A stretch of 64,000 nt of DNA from contig JAZDXN010000030.1 of assembly GCA_037013495.1 (NCBI GenBank), positions 1 through 64,000 on the forward strand. Reading direction: 5' to 3'. The notes beneath the pieces are model-generated. The model was not told where the DNA came from and did not search any database. It was given only the letters and a program-made list of their open reading frames with translations. Shown here one piece after another: positions 38,959 through 52,458 of this stretch. The stretch comes from Hippophae tibetana. Its lineage: Eukaryota > Streptophyta > Magnoliopsida > Rosales > Elaeagnaceae. Within the stretch, counting starts at the first letter, position 1; each line of letters opens with the position of its first letter. The position numbers were made by a program, and so were the translations under genes.

Positions 38959-39752
38959 GTTTGCATGCAAACATTCAAACAATAAATTTGTATTTTATAT
39001 AAGATCTCCAAATATAACTATATTATCTTCTACAAGTTCAATATGATGTATTACCATTATTCTCCCCACAAACTGCTTCTATATAAAGGTTAATATAACT
39101 GAAAATCATTGTTTTTGCCAACTAATTGAGAATAAAATAAATTGGTTTAATGTAATTTTCTCTACCAAATGTCTTATTTTGTTTTGCAAAAATTAAAATA
39201 TGTTAAAGTTATATAAAATAAATAAACTCAATTTTACTATTTTATAATAAATGTATTAAAAATGTTATAAATAAATAAATAATACATAAAGTTTTTCCTT
39301 CATGTGAAATAAATCATATTAAATAAAATGATATATACGTAGATACAATAAATATATATATTAGATTTAATGAAATAATTATTAACCAATTCAAAAAATT
39401 TATTAGTGGTTGAAATATAATACATTACACATGTATATTAAAATTAGGAGAAATTGGAAAACCAATATTGAGAGACAAGGGGATTAACCTTTGTGGTGTC
39501 GATACAATAGACATAATCGTGCAATATCCAACCAAATTATGCAGGTAATTGTTAAACTTATACAAATAATAGTAGATGATAATTTATACATACGTAATTT
39601 TGGTATCATATTATGAGCTAATAAATATTTTACATATTTTGTTAATATTTATTGGAATTCTTACTTTTATAATTCAGAATATGTCTAACAATTCTACAAA
39701 CATAAATACGGATTGCCAAAATTCATAAATTAACTCGATACAAAAATTCCTC
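38959..39752 (+). repeat. Satellite unit u50 (W')
   Basis: cattgtttttgcc, ccttcatgtg, atgatatatacg, attacacatgtatatt, attgagagac, ttaacctttg, taatagtag. First unit of the dimer. Confidence 0.92.
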
Positions 39753-40545
39753 GTTTGCATGCAAACATTCAAACCATAAATTTGTATTGTATATAAGATC
39801 TCCAAATATAACTATATTATCTTCTACAAGTTCAATATGATGTATTACCATTATTCTCCCTACAAACTACTTCTATATATAGGTTAATATAACTGAAAAT
39901 CATTTTTTCTGCCGACTAATTTAGAGTAAAATAAATTGGTTTAATGTAATTTTTCTACCAAATGTCTTATTTTGTTTTGCAAAAATTAAAATATGTTATA
40001 GTTATATAAAATAAATAAAGTCACTTTTTCTATTTTATAATAAATGTATTAAAAATGTCATAAATAAATAAATAAAAGATAAAGTTTTTCCTTTATGTGA
40101 AATAAATCATATTAAATAAAATAACATATAAGTAGATACTATAAATATATATATTAGATTGAATGAAATAATTATTAACCAATTCAAAAAATTTATTATT
40201 GGTTGAAATATAATACATTCCACATGTATCTTAAAAGTAGGAGAAATTGGAAAACAAAGATTAAGAGACAAGAGGATTACCCTTTGTGTTGTCGATAGTC
40301 TAGACATAATGGTGCATTATCCAACAAAATTATGCACATAATTGTTAAACTTATACAAATAACAGTAGATTATAATTTATACATACGTAATTTTGGTATC
40401 ATATTATGAGCTAATAAATATTTTACATATTTTGTTAATATTTATTGGAATTCTTACTTTTGTAATTAGGAATATGTCTAACAATTCTACAAACATAAAT
40501 ACGGATTGCCAAAATTCATAAATTATCTCGATACAAAAATTCCTT
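39753..40545 (+). repeat. Satellite unit u51 (S)
   Basis: aaaccataaat, cattttttctgcc, gccgactaatttagag front; tattattggttg and S core. Private aatggtgcattatcc. Confidence 0.92.
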
Positions 40546-41339
40546 GTTTGCATGCAAACATTCAAACAATAAATTTGTATTTTATATAAGATCTCCAAAT
40601 ATAACTATATTATCTTCTACAAGTTCAATATGATGTATTACCATTATTCTCCCCACAAACTGCTTCTATATAAAGGTTAATATAACTGAAAATCATTGTT
40701 TTTGCCAACTAATTGAGAATAAAATAAATTGGTTTAATGTAATTTTCTCTACCAAATGTCTTATTTTGTTTTGCAAAAATTAAAATATGTTAAAGTTATA
40801 TAAAATAAATAAACTCAATTTTACTATTTTATAATAAATGTATTAAAAATGTTATAAATAAATAAATAATACATAAAGTTTTTCCTTCATGTGAAATAAA
40901 TCATATTAAATAAAATGATATATACGTAGATACAATAAATATATATATTAGATTTAATGAAATAATTATTAACCAATTCAAAAAATTTATTAGTGGTTGA
41001 AATATAATACATTACACATGTATATTAAAATTAGGAGAAATTGGAAAACCAATATTGAGAGACAAGGGGATTAACCTTTGTGGTGTCGATACAATAGACA
41101 TAATCGTGCAATATCCAACCAAATTATGCAGGTAATTGTTAAACTTATACAAATAATAGTAGATGATAATTTATACATACGTAATTTTGGTATCATATTA
41201 TGAGCTAATAAATATTTTACATATTTTGTTAATATTTATTGGAATTCTTACTTTTATAATTCAGAATATGTCTAACAATTCTACAAACATAAATACGGAT
41301 TGCCAAAATTCATAAATTAACTCGATACAAAAATTCCTC
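40546..41339 (+). repeat. Satellite unit u52 (W')
   Basis: Near copy of u50, preceded by tccttg instead of tcctcg at the anchor. Confidence 0.92.
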
Positions 41340-42132
41340 GTTTGCATGCAAACATTCAAACCATAAATTTGTATTGTATATAAGATCTCCAAATATAACT
41401 ATATTATCTTCTACAAGTTCAATATGATGTATTACCATTATTCTCCCTACAAACTACTTCTATATATAGGTTAATATAACTGAAAATCATTTTTTCTGCC
41501 GACTAATTTAGAGTAAAATAAATTGGTTTAATGTAATTTTTCTACCAAATGTCTTATTTTGTTTTGCAAAAATTAAAATATGTTATAGTTATATAAAATA
41601 AATAAAGTCACTTTTTCTATTTTATAATAAATGTATTAAAAATGTCATAAATAAATAAATAAAAGATAAAGTTTTTCCTTTATGTGAAATAAATCATATT
41701 AAATAAAATAACATATAAGTAGATACTATAAATATATATATTAGATTGAATAAAATAATTATTAACCAATTCAAAAAATTTATTATTGGTTGAAATATAA
41801 TACATTCCACATGTATCTTAAAAGTAGGAGAAATTGGAAAACAAAGATTAAGAGACAAGAGGATTACCCTTTGTGTTGTCGATAGTCTAGACATAATCGT
41901 GCATTATCCAACAAAATTATGCACATAATTGTTAAACTTATACAAATAACAGTAGATTATAATTTATACATACGTAATTTTGGTATCATATTATGAGCTA
42001 ATAAATATTTTACATATTTTGGTAATATTTATTAGAATTCTTAATTTTATAATTAGGAATACTTCTAACAATTCTACAAACATAAATACGGATTGCCAAA
42101 ATTCATAAATTATCTCGATACAAAAATTCCTC
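41340..42132 (+). repeat. Satellite unit u53 (S)
   Basis: Near copy of u51; the end switches to ggtaatatttattag and gaattcttaatttt, as in u56 and u61. Confidence 0.92.
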
Positions 42133-42928
42133 GTTTGCATGCAAACATTCAAACAATAAATTTGCATTGTATATAAGATCTCCAAATATAACTATATTAT
42201 CTTCTACAAGTTCAATATGATGTATTACCATTATTCTCCCCCACAAACTGCTTCTATATAAAGGTTAATATAACTGAAAATCATTTTTTTTGGCCAACTA
42301 ATTGAGAGTAAAATAAATTGGTTTAATGTAATTTTCTCTACCAAATGTCTTATTTTGTATTGCAAAAACTAAGATATGTTAAAGTTATATAAAATAAATA
42401 AACTCAATTTTACTATTTTATAATCAATGTATTAAAAATGTTATAAATAAATAAATAATACATAAAGTTTTTCCTTTATGTGAAATAAATCATATTAAAT
42501 AAAATGACATATACGTAGAAACAATAAATATATATATTAGATTTAATGAAATAATTATTAACCAATTCAAAAAATTTATTAGTGGTTGAAATATAATACA
42601 TTCCACATGTATCTTAAAATTAGGAGAAATTGGAAAACCAATATGGAGAGACAAGGGGATTAACCTTTGTGGTGTCGATACAATAGTCATAATCGTGCAA
42701 TATCCAACCAAATTATGCAGGTAATTGTTAAACTTATACAAATAATAGTAGATGATAATTTATACATACGTAATTTTGGTATCATATTATGAGCTAATAA
42801 ATATTTTACATATTTTGTTAATATTTATTGGAATTCTTACTTTTGTAATTAGGAATATGTCTAACAATTCTACAAACATAAACACGGATTGCCAAAATTC
42901 ATAAATTATCTCGATACAAAAATTCCTC
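42133..42928 (+). repeat. Satellite unit u54 (W')
   Basis: gtagaaacaat, atatggagagac and aatagtcataatc shared with u57, u58 and u62 (u58 lacks the first). Private gtattgcaaaaactaag and aatcaatg. Confidence 0.92.
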
Positions 42929-43722
42929 CTTTGCATGCAAACATTCAAACAATAAATTTGTATTGTATATAAGATCTCCAAATATAACTATATTATCTTC
43001 TACAAGTTCAATATGATGTATTACCATTATTCTCCCCACAAACTGCTTCTATATAAAGGTTAATATAACTGAAAATCATTTTTTTTGCCAACTAATTCAG
43101 AATAAAATAAATTGGTTTAATGTAATTTTCTCTACCAAATGTCTTATTTTGTTTTGCAAAAATTAAAATATGTTAAAGTTATATAAAATAAATAAACTCA
43201 ATTTTACTATTTTATAATAAATGTATTAAAAATGTTATAAATAAATAAATAATACATAAAGTTTTTCCTTTATGTGAAATAAATCATATTAAATAAAATG
43301 ACATATACGTAGATACAATAAATATATATATTAGATTTAATGAAATAATTATTAACCAATTCCAAAAATTTATTAGTGGTTGAAATATAATACATTACAC
43401 ATGTATCTTAAAATTAGGAGAAATTGGAAAACCAATATTGAGAGACAAGGGGATTAACCTTTGTGGTGTCGATACAATAGACATAATCGTGCAATATCCA
43501 ACCAAATTATGCAGGTAATTGTTAAACTTATACAAATAATAGTAGATGATAATTTATACATACGTAATTTTGGTATCATATTATGAGCTAATAAATAGTT
43601 TACATATTTTGTTAATATTTATTGGAATTCTTACTTTTATAATTCAGAATATGTCTAACAATTCTACAAACATAAATACGGATTGCCAAAATTCATAAAT
43701 TAACTCGATACAAAAATTCCTC
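42929..43722 (+). repeat. Satellite unit u55 (W')
   Basis: u50-like body (acacatgtatc, attgagagac) without cattgtttttgcc. Anchor reads ctttgcatgc. Private aaatagtttac. Confidence 0.92.
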
Positions 43723-44515
43723 GTTTGCATGCAAACATTCAAACCATAAATTTGTATTGTATATAAGATCTCCAAATATAACTATATTATCTTCTACAAG
43801 TTCAATATGATGTATTACCATTATTCTCCCTACAAACTACTTCTATATATAGGTTAATATAACTGAAAATCATTTTTTTTGCCGACTAATTTAGAGTAAA
43901 ATAAATTGGTTTAATGCAATTTTTCTACCAAATGTCTTATTTTGTTTTGCAAAAATTAAAATATGTTATAGTTATATAAAATAAATAAAGTCACTTTTTC
44001 TATTTTATAATAAATGTATTAAAAATGTCATAAATAAATAAATAAAAGATAAAGTTTTTCCTTTATGTGAAATAAATCATATTAAATAAAATAACATATA
44101 AGTAGATACTATAAATATATATATTAGATTGAATGAAATAATTATTAACCAATTCAAAAAATTTATTATTGGTTGAAATATAATACATTCCACATGTATC
44201 TTAAAAGTAGGAGAAATTGGAAAACAAAGATTAAGAGACAAGAGGATTACCCTTTGTGTTGTCGATAGTCTAGACATAAACGTGCATTATCCAACAAAAT
44301 TATGCACGTAATTGTTAAACTTATACAAATAACAGTAGATTATAATTTATACATACGTAATTTTGGTATCATATTATGAGCTAATAAATATTTTACATAT
44401 TTTGGTAATATTTATTAGAATTCTTAATTTTATAATTAGGAATATTTCTAACAATTCTACAAACATAAATACGGATTGCCAAAATTCATAAATTATCTCG
44501 ATACAAAAATTCCTC
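43723..44515 (+). repeat. Satellite unit u56 (S)
   Basis: u51-type front, S core, ggtaatatttattag ending. Private aatgcaatttttc and cataaacgtgc. Confidence 0.92.
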
Positions 44516-45310
44516 GTTTGCATGCAAACATTCAAACAATAAATTTGTATTGTATATAAGATCTCCAAATATAACTATATTATCACCTACAAGTTCAATA
44601 TGATGTATTACCATTATTCTCCCCACAAACTTCTTCTATATAAAGGTTAATATAACTGAAAATCATTTTTTTTGCCAACTAATTGAGAGTAAAATAAATT
44701 GGTTTAATGTAATTTTCTCTACCAAATGTCTTATTTTGTTTTTGCAAAAATTAAAATATGTTAAAGTTATATAAAATAAATAAACTCAATTTTACTATTT
44801 TATAATAAATGTATTAAAAATGTTATAAATAAATAAATAATACATAAAGTTTTTCCTTTATGTGAAAGAAATCATATTAAATAAAATGACATATACGTAG
44901 AAACAATAAATATATATATTAGATTTAATGAAATAATTATTAACCAATTCAAAAAATTTATTAGTGGTTGAAATATAATACATTCCACATGTATCTTAAA
45001 ATTAGGAGAAATTGGAAAACCAATATGGAGAGACAAGGGGATTAACCTTTGTGGTGTCGATACAATAGTCATAATCGTGCAATATCCAACCAAATTATGC
45101 AGGTAATTGTTAAACTTATACAAATAATAGTAGATGATAATTTATACATACGTAATTTTGGTATCATATTATGAGCTAATAAATATTTTACATATTTTGT
45201 TAATATTTATTGGAATTCTTACTTTTATAATTCAGAATATGTCTAACAATTCTACAAACATAAATACGGATTGCCAAAATTCATAAATTAACTAGATACA
45301 AAAATTCCTC
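44516..45310 (+). repeat. Satellite unit u57 (W')
   Basis: tatcacctac, an extra T in gtttttgcaaaa, gtgaaagaaatc, atggagagac. u62 carries the same set. Confidence 0.92.
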
Positions 45311-46103
45311 GTTTGCATGCAAATATTCAAACCATAAATTTGTATTGTATATAAGATCTCCAAATATAACTATATTATCTTCTACAAGTTCAATATGATG
45401 TATTACCATTATTCTCCCTACAAACTGCTTCTATATATAGGTTAATATAACTGAAAATCATTTTTTTTGCCGACTAATTTAGAGTAAAATAAATTGGTTT
45501 AATGTAATTTTTCTACCAAATGTCTTATTTTCTTTTGCAAAAATTAAAATATGTTATAGTTATATAAAATAAATAAAGTCACTTTTTCTATTTTATAATA
45601 AATGTATTAAAAATGTCAGAAATAAATAAATAAAAGATAAAGTTTTTCCTTTATGTGAAATAAATCATATTAAATAAAATAACATATAAGCAGATACTAT
45701 AAATATATATATTAGATTGAATGAAATAATTATTAACCAATTCAAAAAATTTATTAGTGGTTGAAATATAATACATTCCACATGTATCTTAAAATTAGGA
45801 GAAATTGGAAAACCAATATGGAGAGACAAGGGGATTAACCTTTGTGGTGTCGATACAATAGTCATAATCGTGCAATATCCAACCAAATTATGCAGGTAAT
45901 TGTTAAACTTATACAAATAATAGTAGATGATAATTTATACATACGTAATTTTGGTATCATATTATGAGCTAATAAATATTTTACATATTTTGTTAATATT
46001 TATTGGAATTCTTACTTTTATAATTCAGAATATGTCTAACAATTCTACAAACATAAATACGGATTGCCAAAATTCATAAATTAACTAGATACAAAAATTC
46101 CTC
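45311..46103 (+). repeat. Satellite unit u58 (S front, W' back)
   Basis: aaatattcaaacc, gccgactaatttagag and aaagtcac front; ttagtggttg, atggagagac and aatagtcat back. Private agcagatact and gtcagaaat. Confidence 0.92.
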
Positions 46104-46896
46104 GTTTGCATGCAAATATTCAAACCATAAATTTGTATTGTATATATGATCTCCAAATATAACTATATTATCTTCTACAAGTTCAATATGATGTATTACC
46201 ATTATTCTCCCTACAAACTGCTTCTATATAAAGGTTAATATAACTGAAAATCATTTTTTTTGCCAACTAATTGAGAATAAAATAAATTGGTTTAATGTAA
46301 TTTTTCTACCAAATGTCTTATTTTGTTTTGCAAAAATTAAAATATGTTAAAGTTATATAAAATAAATAAACTCAATTTTACTATTTTATAATAAATGTAT
46401 TAAAAATGTTATAAATAAATAAATAATACATAAAGTTTTTCCTTTATGTGAAATAAATCATATTAAATAAAATGACATATACGTAGATACTATAAATATA
46501 TATATTAGATTTAATGAAATAATTATTAACGAATTCAAAAAATTTATTAGTGGTTGAAATATAATACATTCCACATGTATCTTAAAATTAGGAGAAATTG
46601 GAAAACCAATATTAAGAGACAAGGGGATTACCCTTTGTCGCGTCGATACAATAGACATAATCGTGCAATTTCCAACCAAATTATGCAGGTAATTGTTAAA
46701 CTTATACAAATAAGAGTAGATGATAATTTATACATACGTAATTTTGGTATCATATTATGAGCTAATAAATATTTTACATATTTTGTTAATATTTATTGGA
46801 ATTCTTACTTTTATAATTCGGAATATGTCTAACAATTCTACAAACATAAATACGGATTGCCAAATTTCATAAATTATCTCGAAACAAAAATTCCTC
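46104..46896 (+). repeat. Satellite unit u59 (R)
   Basis: An R unit inside S/W' territory: gatttaatgaaat, taacgaattc, tcgcgtcg, taagagtag. Closest in type to u5 and u31, more than 22 kb away. Private gtgcaatttcc. Confidence 0.92.
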
Positions 46897-47691
46897 GTTT
46901 GCATGAAAAAATTCAAACAATAAATTTGTATTGTATATAAGATCTCCAAATATAACTATATTATCTTCTACAAGTTCAATATGATGTATTACCATTATTC
47001 TCCCTACAAACTGCTTCTATATAAAGGTTAATATAACTGAAAATCATTTTTTTTTTGCCAAATAATTGAGAGTAAAATAAATTGGTTTAATGTAATTTTC
47101 TCTACCAAATGTCTTATTTTGTTTTGCAAAATTAAAATATGTTAAAGTTATATAAAATAAATAAACTCACTTTTACTATTTTATAAAAAATGTATTAAAA
47201 AAGTCATAAATAAATAAATAAAAGATATAGTTTTTCCTTGATGTGAAATAAATCATATTAAATAAAATCACATATAAGTAGATACTATAAATATATATAT
47301 TAGATTGAATGAAATCATTATTTACCAATTAAAAAAAGCAATAAGTGGTTGAAATTTCATACATTCCACATGTATCTTAAAGGTAGGAGAAATTGGAAAA
47401 CAAAGATTAAGAGACAAGAGGATTACCCTTTGTGGTGTCGATAGTCTAGACATAATCGTGCATTATCCAACAAAATTATGCACGTAATTGTTAAACTTAT
47501 ACAAATAACAGTAGATTATAATTTATACATACGTACTTTTGGTATCATATTATGAGCTAATAAATATTTTACATATTTTGTTAATATTTATTGGAATTCT
47601 TACTTTTATAATTCAGAATATGTCTAACAATTCTTCATACATAAATATGCATTGCCAAAATTCATAAATTATCTCGTTACAAAAATTACTC
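46897..47691 (+). repeat. Satellite unit u60 (S')
   Basis: gcatgaaaaaattc, ccaaataattgag, aaaaagtcataa, ccttgatgtg, tcttcatac, aatatgcattgcc; ends cgttacaaaaattac. Confidence 0.92.
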
Positions 47692-48484
47692 GTTGGCGTG
47701 TAAACATTCAAACAATAAATTTGTATGGTCTATTAGATCTTCAAATATATATATATTATCTTCTACAAGTTCAATATGATGAATTACCATTATTCTCCCT
47801 ACAAACTACTTCTATATATAGGTTAATATAACTGAAAATCATTTTTTTTGCCGACTAATTTAGAGTAAAATAAATTGGTTTAATGTAATTTTTCTACCAA
47901 ATGTCTTATTTTGTTTTACAAAAATTAAAATATGTTATAGTTATATAAAATAAATAAAGTCACTTTTTCTATTTTATAATAAATGTATTAAAAATGTCAT
48001 AAATAAAAAAATAAAAGATAAAGTTTTTCCTTTATGTGAAATAAATCATATTAAATAAAATAACATATAAGTAGATACTATAAATATATATATTAGATTG
48101 AATGAAATAATTATTAACCAATTCAAAAAATTTATTATTTGTTGAAATATATTACATTCCATATGTATCTTAAAAGTAGGAGAAATTGGAAAACAAAGAT
48201 TAAGAGACAAGAGGATTACCCTTTGTGTTGTCGATAGTCTAGACATAATCGTGCATTATCCAACAAAATTATGCACGTAATTGTTAAACTTATAGAAATA
48301 ACAGTAGATTATAATTTATACATACGTAATTTTGGTATCATATTATGAGCTAATAAATATTTTACATATTTTGGTAATATTTATTAGAATTCTTAATTTT
48401 ATAATTAGGAATATTTCTAACAATTCTACAAACATAAATACGGATTGCCAAAATTCATAAATTATCTCGATACAAAAATTCCTC
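47692..48484 (+). repeat. Satellite unit u61 (S)
   Basis: Anchor gttggcgtgt with ggtctattagatcttc, a P-family front; body and end as u56. Private tatttgttgaaatatatt. Confidence 0.92.
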
Positions 48485-49279
48485 GTTTGCATGCAAACAT
48501 TCAAACAATAAATTTGTATTGTATATAAGATCTCCAAATATAACTATATTATCACCTACAAGTTCAATATGATGTATTACCATTATTCTCCCCACAAACT
48601 TCTTCTATATAAAGGTTAATATAACTGAAAATCATTTTTTTTGCCAACTAATTGAGAGTAAAATAAATTGGTTTAATGTAATTTTCTCTACCAAATGTCT
48701 TATTTTGTTTTTGCAAAAATTAAAATATGTTAAAGTTATATAAAATAAATAAACTCAATTTTACTATTTTATAATAAATGTATTAAAAATGTTATAAATA
48801 AATAAATAATACATAAAGTTTTTCCTTTATGTGAAAGAAATCATATTAAATAAAATGACATATACGTAGAAACAATAAATATATATATTAGATTTAATGA
48901 AATAATTATTAACCAATTCAAAAAATTTATTAGTGGTTGAAATATAATACATTCCACATGTATCTTAAAATTAGGAGAAATTGGAAAACCAATATGGAGA
49001 GACAAGGGGATTAACCTTTGTGGTGTCGATACAATAGTCATAATCGTGCAATATCCAACCAAATTATGCAGGTAATTGTTAAACTTATACAAATAATAGT
49101 AGATGATAATTTATACATACGTAATTTTGGTATCATATTATGAGCTAATAAATATTTTACATATTTTGTTAATATTTATTGGAATTCTTATTTTTATAAT
49201 TCAGAATATGTCTAACAATTCTACAAACATAAATACGGATTGCCAAAATTCATAAATTAAATCGATACAAAAATTCCTC
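48485..49279 (+). repeat. Satellite unit u62 (W')
   Basis: Near copy of u57 at an offset of 3969 bp; ends ttaaatcgatac. Confidence 0.92.
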
Positions 49280-50072
49280 GTTTGCATGCAAACATTCAAA
49301 CCATAAATTTGTATTGTATATAAGATCTCCAAATATAACTATATTATCTTCTACAAGTTCAATATGATGTATTACCATTATTCTCCCTACAAACTACTTC
49401 TATATATAGGTTAATATAACTGAAAATCATTTTTTTTGCCGACTAATTTAGAGTAAAATAAATTGGTTTAATGTAATTTTTCTACCAAATGTCTTATTTT
49501 GTTTTGAAAAAATTAAAATATGTTATAGTTATATAAAATAAATAAACTCAATTTTACTATTTTAGAATAAATGTATTAAAAATGTTATAAATAAATAAAT
49601 AAAAGATAAAGTTTTTCCTTTATGTGAAATAAATCAAATTAAATAAAATGACATATACGTAGATACTATAAATATATATATTAGATTTAATGAAATAATT
49701 ATTAACGAATTCAAAAAATTTATTAGTGGTTGAAATATAATACATTCCACATGTATCTTAAAATTAGGAGAAATTGGAAAACCAATATTAAGAGAAAAGG
49801 GGATTACCCTTTGTCGCGTCGATACAATAGACATAATCGTGCAATATCCAACCAAATTATGCAGGTAATTGTTAAACTTATACAAATAAGAGTAGATGAT
49901 AATTTATACATACGTAATTTTGGTATCATATTATGAGCTAATATATATTTTACATATTTTGTTAATATTTATTGGAATTCTTACTTTTATAATTCGGAAT
50001 ATGTCTAACAATTCTACAAACATAAATACGGATTTCCAAATTTCATAAATTATCTCGAAACAAAAATTCCTC
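49280..50072 (+). repeat. Satellite unit u63 (S-front / R-back hybrid)
   Basis: Front aaaccataaat, gccgactaatttagag, gttatag as u58; from aaactcaatttt (about 49.54 kb) it follows u59 with taacgaattc, tcgcgtcg, taagagtag. Private gagaaaagg and aatatatatttt. Confidence 0.92.
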
Positions 50073-50868
50073 GTTTGCATGCAAAAATTCAAACAATAAA
50101 TTTGTATTGTATATAAGATCTCCAAATATAACTATATTATCTTCTACAAGTTCAATATGATGTATTACCCTTATTCTCCCTACAAACTGCTTCTATATAA
50201 AGGTTAATATAACTGAAAATCATTTTTTTTTTGCCAAATAATTGAGAGTAAAATAAATTGGTTTAATGTAATTTTCTCTACCAAATGGCTTATTTTGTTT
50301 TGCAAAAATTAAAATATGTTAAAGTTATATAAAATAAATAAACTCATTTTTACTATTTTATAAAAAATGTATTAAAAAAGTCATAAATAAATAAATAAAA
50401 GATAAAGTTTTTCCTTGATGTGAAATAAATCAAATTAAATAAAATCACATATAAGTAGATACTATAAATATATATATTAGATTGAATGAAATCATTATTT
50501 ACCAATTAAAAAAAGCAATAAGTGGTTGAAATATCATACATTCCACATGTATCTTAAAAGTAGGAGAAATTGGAAAACAAAGATTAAGAGACAAGAGGAT
50601 TACCCTTTGTGGTGTCGATAGTCTAGACATAATCGTGCATTATCCAACAAAATTATGCACATAATTGTTAAACTTATACAAATAACAGTAGATTATAATT
50701 TATACATACGTAATTTTGGTATCATATTATGAGCTAATAAATATTTTACATATTTTGTTAATATTTATTGGAATTCTTACTTTTATAATTCAGAATATGT
50801 CTAACAATTCTTCATACATAAATATTCATTGCCAAAATTCATAAATTATCTCGATACAAAAATTCCTC
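50073..50868 (+). repeat. Satellite unit u64 (S')
   Basis: Near copy of u60: ccaaataattgag, aaaaagtcataa, ccttgatgtg, tcttcatac. Confidence 0.92.
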
Positions 50869-51663
50869 GTTGGCGTGTAAACATTCAAACAATAAATTTG
50901 TATTGTATATAAGATCTCCAAATATAACTATATTATCTTCTACAAGTTCAATATGATGTATTACCATTATTATCCCTACAAACTGCTTCTATATATAGGT
51001 TAATATAAATGAAAATCATTTTTTTTGCAAACTAATTGAGAGTAAAATAAATTGGTTTAATGTAATTTTCTCTACCAAATGTCTTATTTTGTTTTGAAAA
51101 AATTAAAATATGTTAAAGTTATATAAAATAAATAAACTCACTTTTACTATTTTATAATAAATGTATTAAAAATGTTATAAATAAATAAATAATACATAAA
51201 TTTTTTTCCTTTATGTGAAATAAATCATATTAAATAAAATGACATATACGTAGATACTATGAATATATATATTAGATTGAATGAAATAATTATTAACCAA
51301 TTCAAAAAATTTATTATTGGTTGAAATATAATACATTCCAAATGTATCTTAAAATTAGGAGAAATTGGAAAACCAATATTAAGAGACAAGGGGATTACCC
51401 TTTGTGGTGTCGATACAATAGACATAATCGTGCAATATCCAACCAAATTATGCATGTAATTGTTGAACTTATACAAATAACAGTAGATGATAATTTATAC
51501 ATACGTAATTTCGGTATCATATTATGAGCTAATAAATATTTTACATATTTTGTTAATATTTATTGGAATTCTTACTTTTATAATTCGGAATATGTCTAAC
51601 AATTCTACAAACATAAATATGGATTGCCAAATTTCATAAATTATCTCGAAACAAAAATTCCTC
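50869..51663 (+). repeat. Satellite unit u65 (W)
   Basis: gttggcgtgt, attatccctac, caaatgtatc, tggtgtcgatac; aatatggattgcc as u47. Private ctatgaatat and atgcatgtaattg. Confidence 0.92.
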
Positions 51664-52458
51664 GTTTCCATGCAAACATTCAAACAATAAATTTGTATTG
51701 TATATATGATCTCCAAATATAACTATATTATCTTCTACAAGTTCAATATGATGTATTACCATTATTCTCCCTACAAACTGCTTCTATATAAAGGTTAATA
51801 TAACTGAAAATCATTTTTTTTTGCCAACTAATTGAGAGTAAAATAAATTGGTTTAATGTAATTTTCTCTACCAAATGTCTTATTTTGTTTTGCAAAAATT
51901 AAAATATGTTAAAGTTATATAAAATAAATAAACTCAATTTTACTATTTTATAATAAATGTATTAAAAATGTTATAAATAAATAAATAAAAGATAAAGTTT
52001 TTCATTTATGTGAAATAAATCAAATTAAATAAAATGACATATAAGTAGATACTACAAATATATATATTAGATTGAATGAAATAATTATTAACCAATTCAA
52101 AAAATTTAATATTGGTTGAAATATAATACATTCCACATGTATCTTAAAAGTAGGAGAAATTGGAAAACAAAGATTAAGAGACAAGAGGATTACCCTTTGT
52201 GTTGTCGATAGTCTAGACATAATCGTGCAATATCCAACAAAATTATGCACGTAATTGTTAAACTTATACAAATAACAAGAGATTATAATTTATACATACG
52301 TAATTTTGGTATCATATTATGAGCTAATTAATATTTTACATATTTTGTTAATATTTATTGGAATTCTTACTTTTATAATTCAGAATATGTCTAACAATTC
52401 TACAAACATAAATACGGATTGCCAAATTTCATAAATTATCTCGAAACAAAAATTCCTC
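51664..52458 (+). repeat. Satellite unit u66 (S)
   Basis: Anchor gtttccatgcaaa. tttttcatttatg and atttaatattgg are shared only with u67. Private aacaagagatt and gctaattaat. Confidence 0.92.

Larger units (their letters stand above)
38959..42132 (+). repeat. Dimeric HOR W'-S, two copies (u50-u51, u52-u53)
   Basis: The offset is 1587 bp. The W' units share the interrupted T tract cattgtttttgcc, ccttcatgtg, atgatatatacg and attacacatgtatatt. The S units share aaaccataaat, cattttttctgcc and gtgcattatcc. Only a few substitutions separate the copies until the end of u53, which takes on the ending seen in u56 (ggtaatatttattag). Confidence 0.88.
43723..47691 (+). repeat. Pentameric HOR copy 1 of the middle block (u56-u60)
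   Basis: The order is S (u56), W' with tatcacctac (u57), S-front/W'-back hybrid (u58), R (u59), S' with ccaaataattgag and tcttcatac (u60). The counterpart starts 3969 bp downstream at u61. Confidence 0.82.
47692..50868 (+). repeat. Tetrameric HOR copy 2 of the middle block (u61-u64)
   Basis: u61 pairs with u56 from about 47.8 kb, u62 with u57 (tatcacctac, gtgaaagaaatc, extra T before gcaaaaatt), u64 with u60. u63 carries the u58-type front and the u59-type back, so one unit is missing compared with the pentamer. Confidence 0.82.
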
